Source: Bacteroidales bacterium (GTDB taxonomy: Bacteria > Bacteroidota > Bacteroidia > Bacteroidales > F082). From it: 42,556 nt of DNA. Shown here one piece after another: positions 34,794 through 42,556 of the stretch (its first letter is position 1; the number at the start of each line of letters is the position of its first letter). The stretch lies in assembly GCA_017645275.1 (NCBI GenBank), contig JAGCPH010000016.1:1-42556 (forward strand), written 5' to 3'. The notes under the pieces were generated by a model. That model made no database searches. It saw only the letters and a list, made by a program, of their open reading frames with translations, and was not told the DNA's origin. The translations under genes were made by a program, and so were the position numbers.

Positions 34794-35210
34794 TTGAAAA
34801 GTCTAATAAGACATATCTACCCCGGCTTGCTCTGCGGTATCATCATCATGGTACTAATAAGTCTGCCGGGGTCATGTTTTCCAAGAACCAGCTCTTATTG
34901 GATCTTCGTCAGACCCGATAAAGTGGTTCATGGTGTCATGTTCGCTGTCTTTACCTTTTCAATTATCTGGGGCTATCGCCATGAATACTGCGAAAAAGAC
35001 AAACATTATCGCATCACCCTTCAACTGATTACATTTTCAATAGCGGTGTTTTACGCCGGACTAACAGAAGTGATACAAATATTTATCCCATACAGAGAGG
35101 GCAATTGGGGGGATTTTCTTGCAGACGTAATCGGTTGTGTATTAGGCATTTGCATATTCAAACTGATATTTATAAAAAAAATGATAAAAAAATCATCACC
35201 AATTCAATAA
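34794..35210 (+). CDS. VanZ-like membrane protein
   Basis: A small membrane protein of the VanZ family, about 138 residues from the TTG at 34794. Four hydrophobic segments can be seen: LLCGIIIMVLISLPG, VVHGVMFAVFTFSIIWGY, ITLQLITFSIAVFYAGLTEV and DFLADVIGCVLGICIFKLIF. The motif LTEVIQIFIPYREGNWGDFLAD is the family hallmark (E-x-x-Q near a glycine-rich acidic loop). An in-frame ATG at 34761 would overlap gcvH by 32 bases and give 149 residues. I prefer the TTG because family members begin near the first membrane helix, but this is unproven. VanZ proteins are named for low-level teicoplanin resistance, yet most are of unknown role. Position in the sprA neighbourhood is conserved. Confidence 0.72.
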   Translation: MKSLIRHIYPGLLCGIIIMVLISLPGSCFPRTSSYWIFVRPDKVVHGVMFAVFTFSIIWGYRHEYCEKDKHYRITLQLITFSIAVFYAGLTEVIQIFIPYREGNWGDFLADVIGCVLGICIFKLIFIKKMIKKSSPIQ

Positions 35211-35217
35211 TTTTTGC

Positions 35218-35225
35218 TAACTTCG
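35218..35225 (+). promoter_or_regulatory. Variant -7 box for the tonB-lytTR-TPR operon
   Basis: TAACTTCG followed by CAG resembles TAnnTTTG with one change, 33 bases before the ATG at 35258. It is a weaker match than the others. Confidence 0.4.
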
Positions 35226-35257
35226 CAGCGTTATTTATTTGATTAAAATTTAGCATT

Positions 35258-35941
35258 ATGGAAATAAAAAAATCACCAAAAGCGGATCTTAACAGCAAGA
35301 AACTGACCTTCACCCTTATCGGTTTGGTTCTTTCATTGTTTATCGTATGGCGCGTGTTCGAACACAAGAGCTACGACAAACAAACCGTCGACACCTTCGC
35401 CCGTCAGGTGGAAGTGATTGAGGAAGAAATGGTTGAAATCACAAAGCAAGAGCAGCCAAAACCTCAGGTGCAGACTCCAAAACCTCAGGTAACACAAATC
35501 CAGGTGGTGGAAGATGACGTTGAGGTTGAAGATATCGATATCAACGCTGAAGTCGCACAAGACGAAGTCATCGAGGAATATGTCTACGAAGCTCCTGAAA
35601 TCGAAGAAGAAGAAATCGTGGAAGAGGAGATCTTCCTCTCTGTGGAAGAGAACCCTGAGTTCCCTGGCGGACCAGCAAAACTTCTCGAATATGTCCAGAA
35701 AAACCTTAAATACCCTATGATGGCACGTGAAAGCGACATCCAAGGTAGAGTGTTCGTGGGCTTCGTCGTTGAGAAAGACGGCTCAATCTCAAACGTGAGA
35801 GTGCTCCGTGGCATCGGCGGTGGCTGCGACGAAGAAGCAGTGCGCGTCGTACAGAGCCTGCCTAAATTCAAACCAGGTAAACAACGCGGTAACCCAGTGC
35901 GTGTCCAGTACACCCTGCCTATCGTGTTCAAACTTCAGTAG
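35258..35941 (+). CDS. TonB-family energy transducer
   Basis: A 227-residue TonB-like protein. One N-terminal membrane anchor (about 18-34, FTLIGLVLSLFIVWRVF) follows a basic cytoplasmic stretch. The periplasmic linker is proline-glutamine rich at first (KPQVQTPKPQ) and then very acidic (EDIDINAEVAQDEVIEEYVY, EIEEEEIVEEEIF) rather than the usual Pro-Lys repeats. The C-terminal domain is standard for Bacteroidota TonB: NPEFPGGPAKLLEYVQKNLK, then ESDIQGRVFVGFVVEKDGSI, LPKFKPGKQRGNPVRVQYTL. It transmits ion-gradient energy to outer-membrane receptors. The stop and the next gene's GTG overlap by one base, coupling it to the LytTR regulator. Confidence 0.9.
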   Translation: MEIKKSPKADLNSKKLTFTLIGLVLSLFIVWRVFEHKSYDKQTVDTFARQVEVIEEEMVEITKQEQPKPQVQTPKPQVTQIQVVEDDVEVEDIDINAEVAQDEVIEEYVYEAPEIEEEEIVEEEIFLSVEENPEFPGGPAKLLEYVQKNLKYPMMARESDIQGRVFVGFVVEKDGSISNVRVLRGIGGGCDEEAVRVVQSLPKFKPGKQRGNPVRVQYTLPIVFKLQ

Positions 35942-36843
35942 TGGATACAAGAAAGTATAAACTGAAAATCTTTGGAAACAAGGAGTTACCAAGCTACCTC
36001 CTTGAAAAAAATAACGTGGTGAGGATGATACTCTTCACCACTGTTTATTCTTTGGTGTTCATCAACATCTTCCGTCCGTTCAACTCCGAGACGTGGATCC
36101 CAAACAACAATAGCACCAACTACTTCATGTACTCGTCACTCATGGTGCTCGTGGGCATGGTGGTGGTGTCAATAAGCCGCATCATCATGGGATTCGTGGT
36201 CAAAAAAGTGCAACTCACCTTCCCCGACTACGTGCTATGGCTGGTGTCCGACGCCGTCGTGGTATCACTGTTCTACGTGTTCATAGCCTATAAAGTCGGC
36301 TTCATCGACAACTTCCTGCAGGACCACCCCGAGATGACAACATGGGAGGCAATATACAACATCTTCTGGAAATCGACCGCCAACACCGTATGGATGCTCC
36401 TCATCCCATACACCATCGCCCTGCTTTTCCTTGATAATCAACACATTAAAAGCAAACTCAAAGAGATTGGCGACAGAGGAGCCGACAATAGTATAGTGCA
36501 CCTTAAAGACGAAAAAGGCGAGATACGACTCTCTATCAACATCGAAAACATACTCTACGCCGAGTCAGCCGATAACTACGTGACAGTCAAATACATAAAC
36601 AACGATAAAATCGTCGACTTCCTGCTTCGCACCAACCTCAAGAAGCTCTCCGACGACCTCCGCGACACCCCGATACAACGGTGCCACCGCTCGTTCATGA
36701 TCAACCTGCTGCACGTAACATCACTCAAAAAAGACCAGACAGAGTTTGTCATACAATTCGACACCACCAGCATCAAAGACATCACCGTGTCGAAATCATA
36801 CCAGGATTCCATTATGGAAGCTTTCACGAAATATCAGAAATAA
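35941..36843 (+). CDS. Membrane-bound LytTR-family transcriptional regulator
   Basis: A 300-residue protein with four hydrophobic segments in the N-terminal half (about 28-46, 61-84, 95-120 and 140-165) and a C-terminal LytTR DNA-binding domain from about residue 195. Typical LytTR elements are ENILYAESADNYVTVKYINN, LLRTNLKKLSDDL and IQRCHRSFMINLLHVTSLKK. There is no receiver domain or histidine kinase, so it must sense its signal through the membrane segments or a partner. The start is GTG at 35941, overlapping the tonB stop by one base; the TPR gene starts seven bases after its stop. It plausibly regulates envelope genes in response to membrane state, but the target is unknown. Confidence 0.82.
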   Translation: MDTRKYKLKIFGNKELPSYLLEKNNVVRMILFTTVYSLVFINIFRPFNSETWIPNNNSTNYFMYSSLMVLVGMVVVSISRIIMGFVVKKVQLTFPDYVLWLVSDAVVVSLFYVFIAYKVGFIDNFLQDHPEMTTWEAIYNIFWKSTANTVWMLLIPYTIALLFLDNQHIKSKLKEIGDRGADNSIVHLKDEKGEIRLSINIENILYAESADNYVTVKYINNDKIVDFLLRTNLKKLSDDLRDTPIQRCHRSFMINLLHVTSLKKDQTEFVIQFDTTSIKDITVSKSYQDSIMEAFTKYQK

Positions 36844-36849
36844 CAGGCT

Positions 36850-38793
36850 GTGAAACGCTTCGCCATCATATTGTTTTTTCTTTTCCTTTCCTTATCGGAA
36901 TTGTGTGCCCAAATCAACCATAAGCACTATATCCTTATGGGAAAACTCGACCTCTCAAAGGAGAACTATGCGGAAGCGATTCAGAACTTCAACATCGCAG
37001 CGATAGCAAAACCAAACGATTTCGAAGCCTATTTCCTTCGCGGAATAGCGAAATACAGCCTCAACGACTACACCGGTGCCGTCGATGACTTCAGCCGGAC
37101 CCTCGAGATTCACCCGCTCTATGTCAGAGCATATCATTATCGTGGTGTCGCCAACGACCGTCTGTCGAACTATGCCGATGCTATGACCGACTTCCGCAAA
37201 GCCATCAGCCTCGACCCGTTCAGCGAGGAACTGCATCTGGCAGCAGGAGCCACACTCATGCATCTCAACGACTACCCTAACGCCGTCGCCGAGTTTGATA
37301 CAGCATTGATTATCAACCCAGAAAATGCCAACGCCTACATCTCACGAGGCATCGCAAAACGTTACCTCGAAGACCTCGACGGAGCACTCTCTGACATGAA
37401 CAGCGCCGTGTATTACGACTACTTCAATATCGAGGCGGTGGTACGCCGCGGTATGATAGAACTCGAACGTGAGGAATACCAGTCAGCCATGGACGACTTC
37501 AACGCGGCACTACGCATGGACAACGACAACCCGCTGATTTACTTCAACAGAGCCCTCGCCTACCTCAACCTCGGCGACACTATAGCGGCACTCAACGACT
37601 ACGAACGGGTCAACATCATCGACCAACGTAACGCCCTAACCTACTTCAACAGAGCCCTCGTCTACTCGATGCTGAAAGACTACGACGTCGCCCTCGCCCT
37701 GTATAACAAGGTGATTGAGATCAACCCCGACAACATCTACGGATATTTCAACCGAGGTATCCTCTATTATCAGATAAAACAGTGGGATAACGCCGAAGAC
37801 GACTTCACCAAGGTCATCGAGCTCTTCCCTGATTTCATCGATGCCTGGATGAACCGCGCCGTGGTGAAATTTGAGAAAAACGACATAAAAGGCGCCGAAC
37901 AAGATCAATGGCAAGCCAAACAGATAATGGCATTCGTGAGCGAAGACAAAGCCAACGTCGACTCGCTCTACAACCATTATTCCAAGATGGATTACAACAA
38001 AATCATCAGCTTTGAGTCGGACTTCGTCTCAGGCAACCGACAGAAGACACTTGTACAGTTCTCCGACATTAAAATCCAGCCTAAGGCGAGCTTCATCGTC
38101 AACATCACCGACAACAGCCGCTACTACCTCGACGCCACGCTCAGCCAGATATCGCAAAACATGCGCCTCGACGGCAAAATGGCATACGTCGAGAACGACA
38201 TCCTCGACGAGAACCACAAGTCGTTCGTCAACGATCAAGTCATCAACTCTGTTGATAATCTTAACCTTAGCATTTTCCTTAACGGAATTTACAACTTCGA
38301 GATTTACAACTATCAGAAGGGCGAGAATCTGTTTGCCTCGCTCCTCGACGACCCTGTGCTAGGCGTCTATGCAGGCATCAACCTGGCGGCTCTGCAATAT
38401 GCCAAAGCCGAACTCATCGTCAACGACCGCAACTACGACAACTCCATATACATCACGCAGAAACGTGCCTCTGAGATCATCACCACACAGGAAAAACCCG
38501 ACTATCAGCAGTCGCTCAACACCATAACCTACGTACTCGCTCGAAACAGCCACAACCCATACGTGTGGTACAATATGGGCAACATCCACCTGCAGATGCA
38601 GGAGTTTAACAAGGCCGTCGACGACTACACCAAGGCGATACAATACGACCGCAACCTGGCCGAAGCCTACTACAATAGGGCTCTCACCCTGCTCTATCTC
38701 AATAAGAAATCACAGGCTATCAAGGATTTGAGCAAAGCCGGAGAACTCGGCATCCAAGAAGCTTACGTGGTGCTCAAACGTTTTACTGAATAA
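36850..38793 (+). CDS. Secreted tetratricopeptide-repeat protein
   Basis: A 647-residue protein with the signal peptide MKRFAIILFFLFLSLSELCA (GTG start), so periplasmic or surface-exposed. TPR units run almost end to end: LSKENYAEAIQNFNIAAIAK, YSLNDYTGAVDDFSRTLEIH, YADAMTDFRKAISLDPFSEE and so on to about residue 350. A different middle part with beta segments follows (IQPKASFIVNITDNSRYYLD), then at least two more TPR units at the C-terminus (MQEFNKAVDDYTKAIQYDRN, LNKKSQAIKDLSKAGELGIQ). TPR arrays bind peptides or scaffold complexes. It lies in a tight group with tonB and lytTR. Its stop overlaps the convergent gene by 11 bases. Partner unknown. Confidence 0.85.
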   Translation: MKRFAIILFFLFLSLSELCAQINHKHYILMGKLDLSKENYAEAIQNFNIAAIAKPNDFEAYFLRGIAKYSLNDYTGAVDDFSRTLEIHPLYVRAYHYRGVANDRLSNYADAMTDFRKAISLDPFSEELHLAAGATLMHLNDYPNAVAEFDTALIINPENANAYISRGIAKRYLEDLDGALSDMNSAVYYDYFNIEAVVRRGMIELEREEYQSAMDDFNAALRMDNDNPLIYFNRALAYLNLGDTIAALNDYERVNIIDQRNALTYFNRALVYSMLKDYDVALALYNKVIEINPDNIYGYFNRGILYYQIKQWDNAEDDFTKVIELFPDFIDAWMNRAVVKFEKNDIKGAEQDQWQAKQIMAFVSEDKANVDSLYNHYSKMDYNKIISFESDFVSGNRQKTLVQFSDIKIQPKASFIVNITDNSRYYLDATLSQISQNMRLDGKMAYVENDILDENHKSFVNDQVINSVDNLNLSIFLNGIYNFEIYNYQKGENLFASLLDDPVLGVYAGINLAALQYAKAELIVNDRNYDNSIYITQKRASEIITTQEKPDYQQSLNTITYVLARNSHNPYVWYNMGNIHLQMQEFNKAVDDYTKAIQYDRNLAEAYYNRALTLLYLNKKSQAIKDLSKAGELGIQEAYVVLKRFTE

Positions 38794-39214
38794 GCTGCAG
38801 CTCCTCCACTTTCGTGAATTTGTGCTCAACGCCGAACTCGTCGCCATACTCCATAACGTCGAACTCTAACACTTTCATTGTGTATACTTTAGGCACTATG
38901 CCGCCAATCTCCATCTTATATAAATGTGTGAAGACATTTTCTTCCAAAGTCCATTCAAGCTCCGTGCCCTCGTCTTCCATCACGTCGTCAGCGAGATCCC
39001 ACGTGACAGCGGTGCCGTCGTCGTTGTAGCGGTAATACACCTCGTCTTCTTTCCAAAGACCTATCAGAAGGTCCTCGTCGAAGTCGTTAAACACCTCCGG
39101 CTCAAGCACTTCTGGCTCGACCCATTCCTTATGGAACCAGATGTAATAAACAGCAGTGGCCGCACCACCGAGTGCCAAAATGATAAGTATTATTATAAAA
39201 ATTTTCTTTTTCAT
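38783..39214 (-). CDS. Membrane-anchored small lipocalin-like protein
   Basis: A 143-residue protein with an N-terminal hydrophobic segment (MKKKIFIIILIILALGGAAT, continuing AVYYIWFH), probably an uncleaved anchor that leaves the rest in the periplasm. After an acidic, proline-containing linker (EPEVLEPEVFNDFDEDLL) comes a domain with LIGLWKEDEVYYRYNDDGTA, TELEWTLEENVFTHLYKMEI and VYTMKVLEFDVMEYGDE. The GLWK...YRYNDDGTA pattern resembles the lipocalin-like (DUF4923/DUF5004-type) families in Bacteroidota. It starts 10 bases after the stop of the transglutaminase-fold gene and is co-transcribed with it. It overlaps the 3' end of the TPR gene by 11 bases. Ligand unknown. Confidence 0.6.
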   Translation of the reverse strand: MKKKIFIIILIILALGGAATAVYYIWFHKEWVEPEVLEPEVFNDFDEDLLIGLWKEDEVYYRYNDDGTAVTWDLADDVMEDEGTELEWTLEENVFTHLYKMEIGGIVPKVYTMKVLEFDVMEYGDEFGVEHKFTKVEELQLIQ

Positions 39215-39224
39215 AACTGAATAA

Positions 39225-40859
39225 CTATTTCCTAAGTTTAATGATCTTCGGTGTCTTTCCCTTAAACTGCGGCATCGTCATTCCGATACTTGCGTTGATG
39301 TAAGTAGGGTCGCACACATAATATTTCTTGCCACCATACATGAAGCCGTCGCCTTTCACGTTGGCATCGTCGCCAAACCACACCGCAGTGGCCACATGGC
39401 CTTCGTATTGCAGTCCGATGACCTTGGCATTGGTGTATTTCTGAACAAGCCAGGCAAACATCGCCGAGCGGTCTTCGCAGTCGCAATAAGGATATCCTAT
39501 AACCTCTTCCGGATAGAAATATTTCTCATATCCAAACTGGTCGTCATCGGTCTTGTATTCGAAGCCTGTCTGCACGAAATGCAACAGCATCTGGATAAAC
39601 TGCGTCGGGGTGTACTGGTCACGCATCTCGCTGAAGTTATCCTGCAACACCTGCTGTGCCTCGATGGCGATAGGATTGACGAAATAAATCGGGAACACCG
39701 TCATAGGCACGTCGTTAAGATAAGCCATGTGCGCCTTGTTGTATGGCAACGTCACGCTGCGTTTCTTTGTCAGATGCACCGTGCGTGTCACGTCGCATGC
39801 TCCCATGTTCAGATTCTTGGTAAAATCGAGCTTCATCTCACGTTTGTCGGCATCCTGTTTGCAGAAATCATACGAATACACGGCCTCGTTGGCCTTGCCG
39901 CCGCCGTAAACAGTGTAATACTTCACCTTTTTGGTGCCGCTTTCATCGTCTTTAAACTGGAAAAACGTGTACGAATATACCTCTTTGCTGTTGTCTAAAG
40001 CAATCAGCAGCGTGAGCTTGTCCGAGTTCTTGCCACGAGCCACACGTGTCTTGAAGTTGCCTTCGTTACGCAGCATGTAGAAGCAGAAAAGCACGCGGTC
40101 ATCGATGTTGGTGAACAGCTTCTCTGAAAGGCTGCGCAACAGGCAGAAGTAGCCCCATTCGTTCAGGCCGAACTCATCGACCACGCCAGTAAGTTCGTCC
40201 CACAAAGCCTTCGTTTCCTCGCGGTTCTTTGCTATATTGGTGAAGTAATTTGCTACGTTTTTCTCATCTATGCCATTGCTCTTCGCTTTCAGCTTCTGGC
40301 TCACATGCAACGGCACCTGACGTCCGTAGAAATTCAATTTTATCTCCGTGCCGTAAGTTATAGGCGCCGGCTTCTCCTCCACATATTCTTTCACCGGCAA
40401 GTCGACAGCGCCATTCTTGTCAAGGCGGGTCTTTAACTCGTAGTTGTCGTTGTCTTTCCCTTCATACGCCACTTTCACCGCCTCAGTCACCGCAGGCAGC
40501 TCAGCCTCCTCAACGTATTTTATCTCTTTCGATTCCTCAGTCACCACATCTTGCTCCTCAACAGTATTCACTGCCACAGGCGCCTCTTCAATCTTAGGCT
40601 GCGAATACGACAGCTGCTGCTTCTTGAACTCATCGAAAAGCTCCCATTGCTTAGCCACGAAATCGGCAAACTCGGCATTCATCCTGTCGACGTAGTCCTT
40701 GTATTCCTGGCTCATATCAGATATCTTCTGCTTGTTGGCCTCCGACTTCTCCTGCATCTGCTTTTTACGCTGCTCCAAAAACTTCTGATATTCATCATCT
40801 TGCGAAAATGCCGCTATCGAAGCAAAAATAAGAATCGCTGCAAACAATAATCTCTTCAT
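39225..40859 (-). CDS. Secreted transglutaminase-fold protein with coiled-coil stalk
   Basis: A 544-residue secreted protein (signal peptide MKRLLFAAILIFASIAAFSQ). The mature N-terminus is strongly helical and charged (YQKFLEQRKKQMQEKSEANK and following), probably a coiled coil, with a Glu-rich low-complexity segment near 90-130. A central alpha/beta domain carries TEIKLNFYGRQVPLHVSQKL and EWGYFCLLRSLSEKLF. The C-terminus has the three transglutaminase-type catalytic positions in order: CDCEDRSAMFAWLV (Cys461), EGHVATAVWF (His488) and YYVCDPTY (Asp517). This would give a cysteine peptidase or amide-modifying enzyme in the periplasm. A further Cys (459) next to the catalytic one is unusual. 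A divergent promoter region separates it from ftsB. Substrate unknown. Confidence 0.68.
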   Translation of the reverse strand: MKRLLFAAILIFASIAAFSQDDEYQKFLEQRKKQMQEKSEANKQKISDMSQEYKDYVDRMNAEFADFVAKQWELFDEFKKQQLSYSQPKIEEAPVAVNTVEEQDVVTEESKEIKYVEEAELPAVTEAVKVAYEGKDNDNYELKTRLDKNGAVDLPVKEYVEEKPAPITYGTEIKLNFYGRQVPLHVSQKLKAKSNGIDEKNVANYFTNIAKNREETKALWDELTGVVDEFGLNEWGYFCLLRSLSEKLFTNIDDRVLFCFYMLRNEGNFKTRVARGKNSDKLTLLIALDNSKEVYSYTFFQFKDDESGTKKVKYYTVYGGGKANEAVYSYDFCKQDADKREMKLDFTKNLNMGACDVTRTVHLTKKRSVTLPYNKAHMAYLNDVPMTVFPIYFVNPIAIEAQQVLQDNFSEMRDQYTPTQFIQMLLHFVQTGFEYKTDDDQFGYEKYFYPEEVIGYPYCDCEDRSAMFAWLVQKYTNAKVIGLQYEGHVATAVWFGDDANVKGDGFMYGGKKYYVCDPTYINASIGMTMPQFKGKTPKIIKLRK

Positions 40860-40879
40860 TTTTTTAATTATATTTTTTG

Positions 40880-40887
40880 CAAAAATA
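40880..40887 (-). promoter_or_regulatory. Bacteroidota -7 box for the transglutaminase-fold gene
   Basis: The minus strand reads TATTTTTG followed by CAAAAA, 20 bases before the ATG at 40859. It is divergent from the box at 40910-40917. Confidence 0.55.
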
Positions 40888-40909
40888 ATAAAATTTCCAC
40901 AAAAATATG

Positions 40910-40917
40910 TATCTTTG
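40910..40917 (+). promoter_or_regulatory. Bacteroidota -7 box for the ftsB-like gene
   Basis: TATCTTTG followed by CAAAA, 15 bases before the ATG at 40933, giving a very short leader. Confidence 0.6.
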
Positions 40918-40932
40918 CAAAAAAATTAAGCG

Positions 40933-41232
40933 ATGTCGTTTAAAGAGGTTTTTCAGGTATTGTCGAAAAGAAGATATATCATAGTGACGCTGCTTTTTGC
41001 AGCTGTCATTGTGTTTTTCGACCAATACAACATCTTTGAGCAAGGTCGTTCGTACCGCAAATGCCGCAAAGTGGATAGCGAGATTGAGGAGGTCAACGCC
41101 ACCATCCAGCAGCAAAAGCAAACACTCAACGCCCTGCGCAACGACTCCGCCTACCTCGAAAAAGTCGCCCGCGAACAACATTTTATGAAACGCGACGACG
41201 AAGTGATTTACTATCTTGACATTAAGGAATAA
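40933..41232 (+). CDS. FtsB/DivIC-family cell-division protein
   Basis: A 99-residue bitopic membrane protein. A short cytoplasmic part (MSFKEVFQVLSKRRY) is followed by one membrane helix (about 16-29, IIVTLLFAAVIVFF) and a periplasmic coiled coil (DSEIEEVNATIQQQKQTLNA). The end, DSAYLEKVAREQHFMKRDDEVIYYL, is the family signature (E-xx-AREx-x-M-xxx-DEV). FtsB/DivIC proteins join FtsL and FtsQ to control septal wall synthesis. The gene heads a close group: the Cys/His-rich lipoprotein starts 23 bases later. The name FtsB or DivIC cannot be separated in this phylum, so the symbol is left open. Confidence 0.88.
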   Translation: MSFKEVFQVLSKRRYIIVTLLFAAVIVFFDQYNIFEQGRSYRKCRKVDSEIEEVNATIQQQKQTLNALRNDSAYLEKVAREQHFMKRDDEVIYYLDIKE

Positions 41233-41255
41233 CAATAACAAATAATTTCAAAAAA

Positions 41256-41738
41256 ATGAAAAAATACTTATTAACACTCGGTCTCGTGGCATTTTTGATG
41301 ACATCATGCTGCGACAAACAGGAAAACAAAGAGAATTGCGAACAGAAAGAGTGCTGCAAAGATAAAAAAGAGCAGTGCGAGAAACATCATGAGTGCGACC
41401 ACCACGGTGAAATGCCAGGTATGTGCCCTGAAATGATGGCATGCCAGGATGGTCTGATCAACGCCCTTGCCAACTGGGAAGACCTCGACGAAGAACAGAG
41501 AGCAGAAGCCATCAACGTGGCAAAGAAAATGGTCGAGATGAAAGCCAACATGCCAAAACCTGAGTGCGGCAAACACGAAGGTTGCAAGCATGAAGAAGGC
41601 CATAAATGCGAAGGCAACCATGAGGGCTGCAACCATCAGCATGAAGGCAACTGCAAACATGAAGAAGGCAAGAAATGCGAAGGCAATCACGAAGGATGCC
41701 AGCATCAGCATGAAGGTTGCAATCACGGTGACAAATAA
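41256..41738 (+). CDS. Cys/His-rich repeat lipoprotein, probable metal binder
   Basis: A 160-residue lipoprotein (MKKYLLTLGLVAFLMTSC, lipobox Cys18). The mature chain contains about 16 further cysteines and 15 histidines. The N-terminal half has clusters such as NCEQKECCKDKKEQCEKHHE and CDHHGEMPGMCP. A short helical segment (QDGLINALANWEDLDEEQRA) separates it from the C-terminal region, which has two near-identical 20-residue units, HEEGHKCEGNHEGCNHQHEG (112-131) and HEEGKKCEGNHEGCQHQHEG (135-154). The DNA repeats have a 69-base period. Such density of Cys and His at the cell envelope suggests binding of copper, zinc, nickel or similar. It lies between the division gene and PFOR. I do not recognise a named family. 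Confidence 0.75.
   Translation: MKKYLLTLGLVAFLMTSCCDKQENKENCEQKECCKDKKEQCEKHHECDHHGEMPGMCPEMMACQDGLINALANWEDLDEEQRAEAINVAKKMVEMKANMPKPECGKHEGCKHEEGHKCEGNHEGCNHQHEGNCKHEEGKKCEGNHEGCQHQHEGCNHGDK
41589..41717 (+). repeat. 69-bp-period tandem duplication in the Cys/His-rich lipoprotein gene
   Basis: Two 60-base units at 41589-41648 and 41658-41717 encode near-identical 20-residue peptides. Third-position differences (for example AACCATGAGGGC against AATCACGAAGGA) show that the duplication is not brand-new and that the peptide has been kept. Confidence 0.8.
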
Positions 41739-41761
41739 TTGAAAATCAAATTTTTAACTAA

Positions 41762-42556
<795 letters not shown>

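Noticed and set aside
38783-38793. Sequencing error at the 11-base convergent overlap
   Set aside because: Both reading frames end naturally with sensible C-termini; short convergent overlaps are common.
39396-39998. Open frame of about 200 codons on the plus strand opposite the transglutaminase-fold gene
   Set aside because: It is antisense to a gene with signal peptide and catalytic triad; no domain of its own.

Overview
The window looks like a chromosome segment from an uncultured member of the Bacteroidota, most likely order Bacteroidales. The evidence is repeated TAnnTTTG -7 boxes upstream of genes (with a TTG about 19-20 nt further upstream in several cases), type IX secretion system (T9SS) sorting domains, a full-length SprA translocon gene in the order ruvA-sprA-gcvH-vanZ-tonB, and several families typical of the phylum. 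There is no rRNA, tRNA, CRISPR array, prophage or integrative element. Coding density is high and no gene-free stretch exceeds about 200 bases.

Layout. (1) 1-810: the end of a T9SS cargo gene, facing a small PAS-like protein gene across an inverted repeat. (2) 924-8698: an alpha-2-macroglobulin lipoprotein with its thioester motif, followed by penicillin-binding protein 1C. This is the classical periplasmic defence and wall-repair pair. (3) 8774-14645: an LptF/LptG-type permease, two family-4-like glycosyltransferases, the ABC-F factor EttA and a mini Sel1 protein, mostly overlapping or tightly spaced. (4) 14743-18938: three envelope proteins: a GLUG-repeat T9SS cargo, a probable beta-barrel protein, and a lipoprotein. 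(5) 18964-19626: a REP-associated tyrosine transposase (RAYT) gene with a related palindrome on each side and a third one inside its reading frame. (6) 19643-24090: deoC, divergent from a porin-like gene and a Gate-domain permease, then aspartate kinase. (7) 24161-25147: an AT-rich island with a DUF2683-like/Txe-YoeB toxin-antitoxin pair and an orphan secreted protein. (8) 25213-26433: a probable pyrophosphate-dependent phosphofructokinase. (9) 26633-38793: ruvA, sprA, gcvH, vanZ-like, tonB, a membrane LytTR regulator and a TPR protein. (10) 38783-40859: a minus-strand pair, a secreted transglutaminase-fold protein and a membrane-anchored small protein. (11) 40933-42556: an FtsB/DivIC-like divisome protein, a Cys/His-rich lipoprotein and the start of pyruvate:ferredoxin oxidoreductase, which runs off the window.

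Most of the genes build or operate the cell envelope: LPS transport, glycan synthesis, wall repair, T9SS export, TonB energy coupling and division. Central metabolism is represented by PFK, PFOR, GcvH, DeoC and aspartate kinase, and the PFOR and probable PPi-PFK suggest an anaerobe. The strongest unexplained signal is the family of short palindromes sharing outer arms related to GTAGRGACG/CGTCYCTAC. They appear between genes and, in two cases, inside coding sequences, where both copies encode DVPWRVS in the same frame. One of those genes is the transposase likely to mobilise them. The Cys/His-repeat lipoprotein before PFOR and the transglutaminase-fold/small anchored protein pair are the other parts I would look at again.
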